15,972 bases of DNA from an uncultured Bacilli bacterium. GTDB taxonomy: Bacteria > Bacillota_I > Bacilli_A > RF39 > UBA660. Positions within the stretch are counted from its first letter, which is position 1. Each line of letters begins with the position of its first letter. The translations under genes were made by a program, and so were the position numbers. The notes beneath the pieces were generated by a model that was given only the letters and a program-made list of their open reading frames with translations, searched no databases and was not told the origin of the DNA. Positions 13,805 to 15,972 of this stretch are shown piece by piece. The DNA lies in assembly GCA_944373065.1 (NCBI GenBank), contig CALWAJ010000020.1:1-15972 (forward strand), read 5' to 3'.

Positions 13805-14737
13805 ATGAATTTAAATTTAGAAAAGAATGAACAAAAGCTTTTAAACGACTTATATTTTTATAATAAAAGATTAGAAGAAGTGTATTTTAGTAGTAATAAA
13901 GATGAAAAAATTATATCGATAATTGAAGATATAATAAATGAGAAATTAAAGAGAATAACTCCTAAAACAGCTTATAAATTACTAAATAATTTATATAAAG
14001 ATAATTTAATAGATAAAAATAATGGTAATGAAGTAAAAATAATAAACGATTTAAATATTGATTTAGCAAAACAAAGATTAGGAACAAATCTTCTAAAAAT
14101 AGCTTTATCTTCATCAGATTTTTTTGATTTATATAATGATAATTATACTACAGGATTTGAACTTTATTGCAATAATAACATGCTATCGTATATTTTAAAT
14201 ATTTGTCCTTATCTTAATTATTCTCTCATATTAGATCATGCTGAAACATTTTTAGGATTAATTAATAATAACAAGAGCATAAATAATACATTAAAAGAAA
14301 ATGTGACAAAAAAGTTTTTATTTCTTTATAATGACTTAGAAAAAGAATCAGAAAAGTACAAAATTACCAAAGAAACTTCTTCTATTTTATCTAGTCGTTA
14401 TGATAATTTTATAAATATGTATTTACCACAATTTAATTATATAAAAAATATAATATTTATTAATCACATGTATCAAGCAATAGTTGAAATTCTAAAGATT
14501 AAAGATGATGAAGTTAGTGATTACAGTACTATTTTCATGGGAAAAGATTATCTTTGGAGTCTATTAGAACCTCTAGATTTAGATTATTATAATCAATTTG
14601 TAAATAATGACTATGCTAATATAATAATGCAAACAGATTTAACTAATCACAATATAGCTTATAAATCTATTACAAGTGCTCTCATCCAAAAAAAAGGACA
14701 ACTAGAAGAAAAAATTAAAACTAAGACTACCTCATAA
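13805..14737 (+). CDS. Uncharacterised helical cytoplasmic protein inside the ylb cluster
   Basis: This 310-residue protein is not recognised. It has no signal peptide or long membrane segment and is rich in Asn, Leu, Ile, Lys and Tyr, with helical periodicity throughout. Visible stretches are LEKNEQKLLNDLYFYNKRLEEVYF (about 5-28), KTAYKLLNNLYKDNLI (about 54-69) and FINHMYQAIVEILKIKDDEV (about 218-237). No catalytic motif stands out. GAGGA lies 7 bases before the ATG and a good promoter lies at 13752-13779. It is opposite in direction to ylbE and ylbF on either side and its end overlaps the end of ylbE by 11 bases. Its base composition resembles its neighbours, so it is not obviously a recent arrival. 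It could be a lineage-specific gene inserted in the conserved cluster. Confidence 0.7.
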   Translation: MNLNLEKNEQKLLNDLYFYNKRLEEVYFSSNKDEKIISIIEDIINEKLKRITPKTAYKLLNNLYKDNLIDKNNGNEVKIINDLNIDLAKQRLGTNLLKIALSSSDFFDLYNDNYTTGFELYCNNNMLSYILNICPYLNYSLILDHAETFLGLINNNKSINNTLKENVTKKFLFLYNDLEKESEKYKITKETSSILSSRYDNFINMYLPQFNYIKNIIFINHMYQAIVEILKIKDDEVSDYSTIFMGKDYLWSLLEPLDLDYYNQFVNNDYANIIMQTDLTNHNIAYKSITSALIQKKGQLEEKIKTKTTS

Positions 14738-14948
14738 CTTCTAAAAAAGATTCTATCATCTTAATAGTATTAGAAACATTTTCTAATCTATCAGTAGGTC
14801 TAAGTTTATATTTTTCTTTCATCTCTTCTTCCATATCTTTTAGAGATAAAGGGCTTCTATTCAAATACTTATACCAATATGAATTTTCTCTTAAATATCT
14901 ATAAAGATTAGGATTACTTTTGATTTTTAATAATGTTTCTACTTGCAT
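14727..14948 (-). CDS. ylbE: YlbE-like protein
   Basis: This 73-residue cytoplasmic protein resembles the short YlbE-like family of Bacilli: KIKSNPNLYRYLRENSYWYKYLNRSP at about 8-33 (an aromatic-rich helix) followed by MEEEMKEKYKLRPTDRLENVSNTIKMIESFLEVM. The biochemical role of the family is not known. Its start overlaps the ylbD stop by one base (TAATG), indicating translational coupling. Order ylbD-ylbE matches Bacillus. The 3' end converges with the 310-residue gene with an 11-base overlap. Confidence 0.8.
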   Translation of the reverse strand: MQVETLLKIKSNPNLYRYLRENSYWYKYLNRSPLSLKDMEEEMKEKYKLRPTDRLENVSNTIKMIESFLEVMR

Positions 14949-15301
14949 TAATCTTCATAATACCTATTAATAGGTCTCTCTTCATAATTAGGAGTAAATT
15001 CATTATTATTTTTAGGTACAATTTCACTAATTAAACTTACTGCTTTTTGAAGTCCATTTACACTTCTTTGAACAGTATCCAAATCAATATTTTTAAATAG
15101 ATTAGTTATTTCTTTAAACGAAGTAGAAGATGCCTCTTTTACTTCATTTTTTGTTGTTAATAACTCATCATAAACATTACTATCTTCTCCATACATATCA
15201 TAGGTTTCATATAACTTTTGAAAAGTAGTTTTATTATTAAAGACAGCCTGAGCTAACTCTGGTCTTTTTTTAATAAACGCTTTAAAACTTTCTTTAGACA
15301 T
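14948..15301 (-). CDS. ylbD: YlbD-like protein (putative spore-coat-type family)
   Basis: This 117-residue protein resembles YlbD, annotated in Bacillus as a putative coat protein. The N-terminal motif KESFKAFIKKRPELAQAV and YETYDMYGEDSNVYDELL fit the family, and the C-terminal part is an amphipathic helix (TNLFKNIDLDTVQRSVNGLQKAVSLISEIV) with a Tyr/Arg-rich end (ERPINRYYED). The ATG at 15301 was chosen because AGGTGG lies 5 bases upstream; the GTG at 15310 is within that sequence. It starts 38 bases after the parC stop, just beyond the parC terminator. With no other sporulation genes in view, the coat role may not apply in this organism. Confidence 0.78.
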   Translation of the reverse strand: MSKESFKAFIKKRPELAQAVFNNKTTFQKLYETYDMYGEDSNVYDELLTTKNEVKEASSTSFKEITNLFKNIDLDTVQRSVNGLQKAVSLISEIVPKNNNEFTPNYEERPINRYYED

Positions 15302-15326
15302 AAACACCACCTACTAAATAATATGC

Positions 15327-15358
15327 AAAAAAAGACGACTTATTTCAAAAAGTCGTCT
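15327..15358 (-). terminator. Intrinsic terminator of the topoisomerase gene
   Basis: On the minus strand AGACGACTT (15358-15350) pairs with AAGTCGTCT (15341-15333) around an 8-base loop, then seven T (15333-15327). The 5' arm is made from the codons for the last residues (IDDF) and the loop takes in part of the TAA stop (15342-15340). Confidence 0.9.
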
Positions 15359-15972
15359 ATTGTCATTAATCTTTTATCAATATCTTCAAGTGATACCTGT
15401 TCTTTCTTAGGAATAGTATCTTCTTCTTGAGACTTTTCTAATGTTTTATAAAGGAAAGCATTAGTTAGTCCTTTTTTATTAATAGTACTACCTGTAGAAT
15501 ATCTATCAGTAATAGGTAATTCTGTAGGTTTTATTAATGTAATATCACCATTTTTAAGTCCTATATGATCTTTATTAGATGGAATTAAGGCTTTAATAAC
15601 ATGATATGGATTAGTCTTAACATCTCTTATAGTCATTAACCCACGTCTTGCCCTACTACTCTTTTCAAAGTCTTTTAGTTTAACTCTTTTACCTGTACCT
15701 TTATCAGTAAGAATAGCAAGATAGTCACTTGTATTCTCATCAAAGTTAATAGTACTAACAACATTATCATCTTTTAAATTAATCGCTTTAACACCACTAG
15801 CTTTTATGCCAACAATAGGTATTTCTTCCTTACTAAACCATAAACCATAGCCAAGTGATGTAGCGATAAAGATATCAGGAAAAGTATCCAACATAACATC
15901 AACAACAGTATCACCATCTTTTAGTTTAATACAACTACTAGGCTTAGTTATTCTAGTTATCTTAAAGTCAGA
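15340..15972 (-). CDS. parC: DNA topoisomerase IV subunit A (ParC), C-terminal beta-propeller, partial
   Basis: The frame is open from the right edge, so only the last 210 residues are in view; upstream of the ATG at 15894 it reads without stop through ITKPSSCIKLKDGDTVVDV. The sequence shows repeated propeller blades of the GyrA/ParC C-terminal domain: DIFIATSLGYGLWFSKEEIPIVGIKASGVKAINLKDDN, then DYLAILTDKGTGKRVKLKDF. The equivalent of the GyrA box is degenerate (SRARRGLMTIR), and only a short tail follows, both favouring ParC, which decatenates daughter chromosomes with ParE, over GyrA. GyrA cannot be excluded without the N-terminal half. The gene ends in an intrinsic terminator overlapping its last codons. 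The active-site Tyr lies outside the window. Confidence 0.8.
   Translation of the reverse strand, partial: SDFKITRITKPSSCIKLKDGDTVVDVMLDTFPDIFIATSLGYGLWFSKEEIPIVGIKASGVKAINLKDDNVVSTINFDENTSDYLAILTDKGTGKRVKLKDFEKSSRARRGLMTIRDVKTNPYHVIKALIPSNKDHIGLKNGDITLIKPTELPITDRYSTGSTINKKGLTNAFLYKTLEKSQEEDTIPKKEQVSLEDIDKRLMTIDDFLK

Overview
The window comes from a very AT-rich member of the Bacillota. The gene content (Firmicute-type DnaB, a SpoVB/MurJ-superfamily flippase, YlbD-YlbE-YlbF-RsmD, OmpR-type two-component genes) points to a Bacilli-like lineage with a compact genome, possibly one of the uncultured low-GC gut groups. That placement is inference. The genetic code is standard bacterial: ylbF ends on TGA inside an ATGA overlap and Trp is encoded by TGG. 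The 13 genes on the minus strand outnumber the 4 on the plus strand, not counting a probable 42-codon gene also on the minus strand.

Left part (1-7291). Two large paralogous surface proteins, each with one N-terminal and one C-terminal membrane segment, a lectin-like ectodomain and a Big2-type Ig domain, lie in direct orientation at 101-1654 and 5744-7291. Between them are housekeeping genes, all on the minus strand: an RluA-family pseudouridine synthase overlapping an RlmI-like methyltransferase, tRNA-Arg(CCU), a small membrane-anchored protein, the replication initiation protein DnaB, and an XRE regulator. The two paralogs are nearly identical over long stretches but diverge sharply in two patches, one just before the conserved RPVIN motif.

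Middle (7292-10862). Upstream of the second paralog is a 391-bp stretch without a long gene. It contains a probable 42-codon gene with a good promoter and Shine-Dalgarno site and a run of seven G. Next is a membrane-anchored acidic, low-complexity protein, divergent from a polytopic flippase. Their shared intergenic region holds six TTTACA-like hexamers at 11-14 bp steps, resembling WalR-type response-regulator boxes. A small two-helix membrane protein and a stretch with two long inverted repeats follow.

Right part (10863-15972). A response regulator and its histidine kinase form an operon. The kinase converges on rsmD, and one hairpin spans both stop codons. The ylbD-ylbE and ylbF-rsmD pairs known from Bacillus flank an inverted, unrecognised 310-residue gene. 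The right edge is the C-terminal part of a ParC-like topoisomerase IV subunit, running off the window.

Several starts were moved downstream of the longest open frame because the Shine-Dalgarno sequence would otherwise overlap or sit against the start codon: dnaB, the acidic membrane protein, the response regulator, ylbF, ylbD and the pseudouridine synthase. No insertion sequence, CRISPR array, rRNA or convincing riboswitch was seen.
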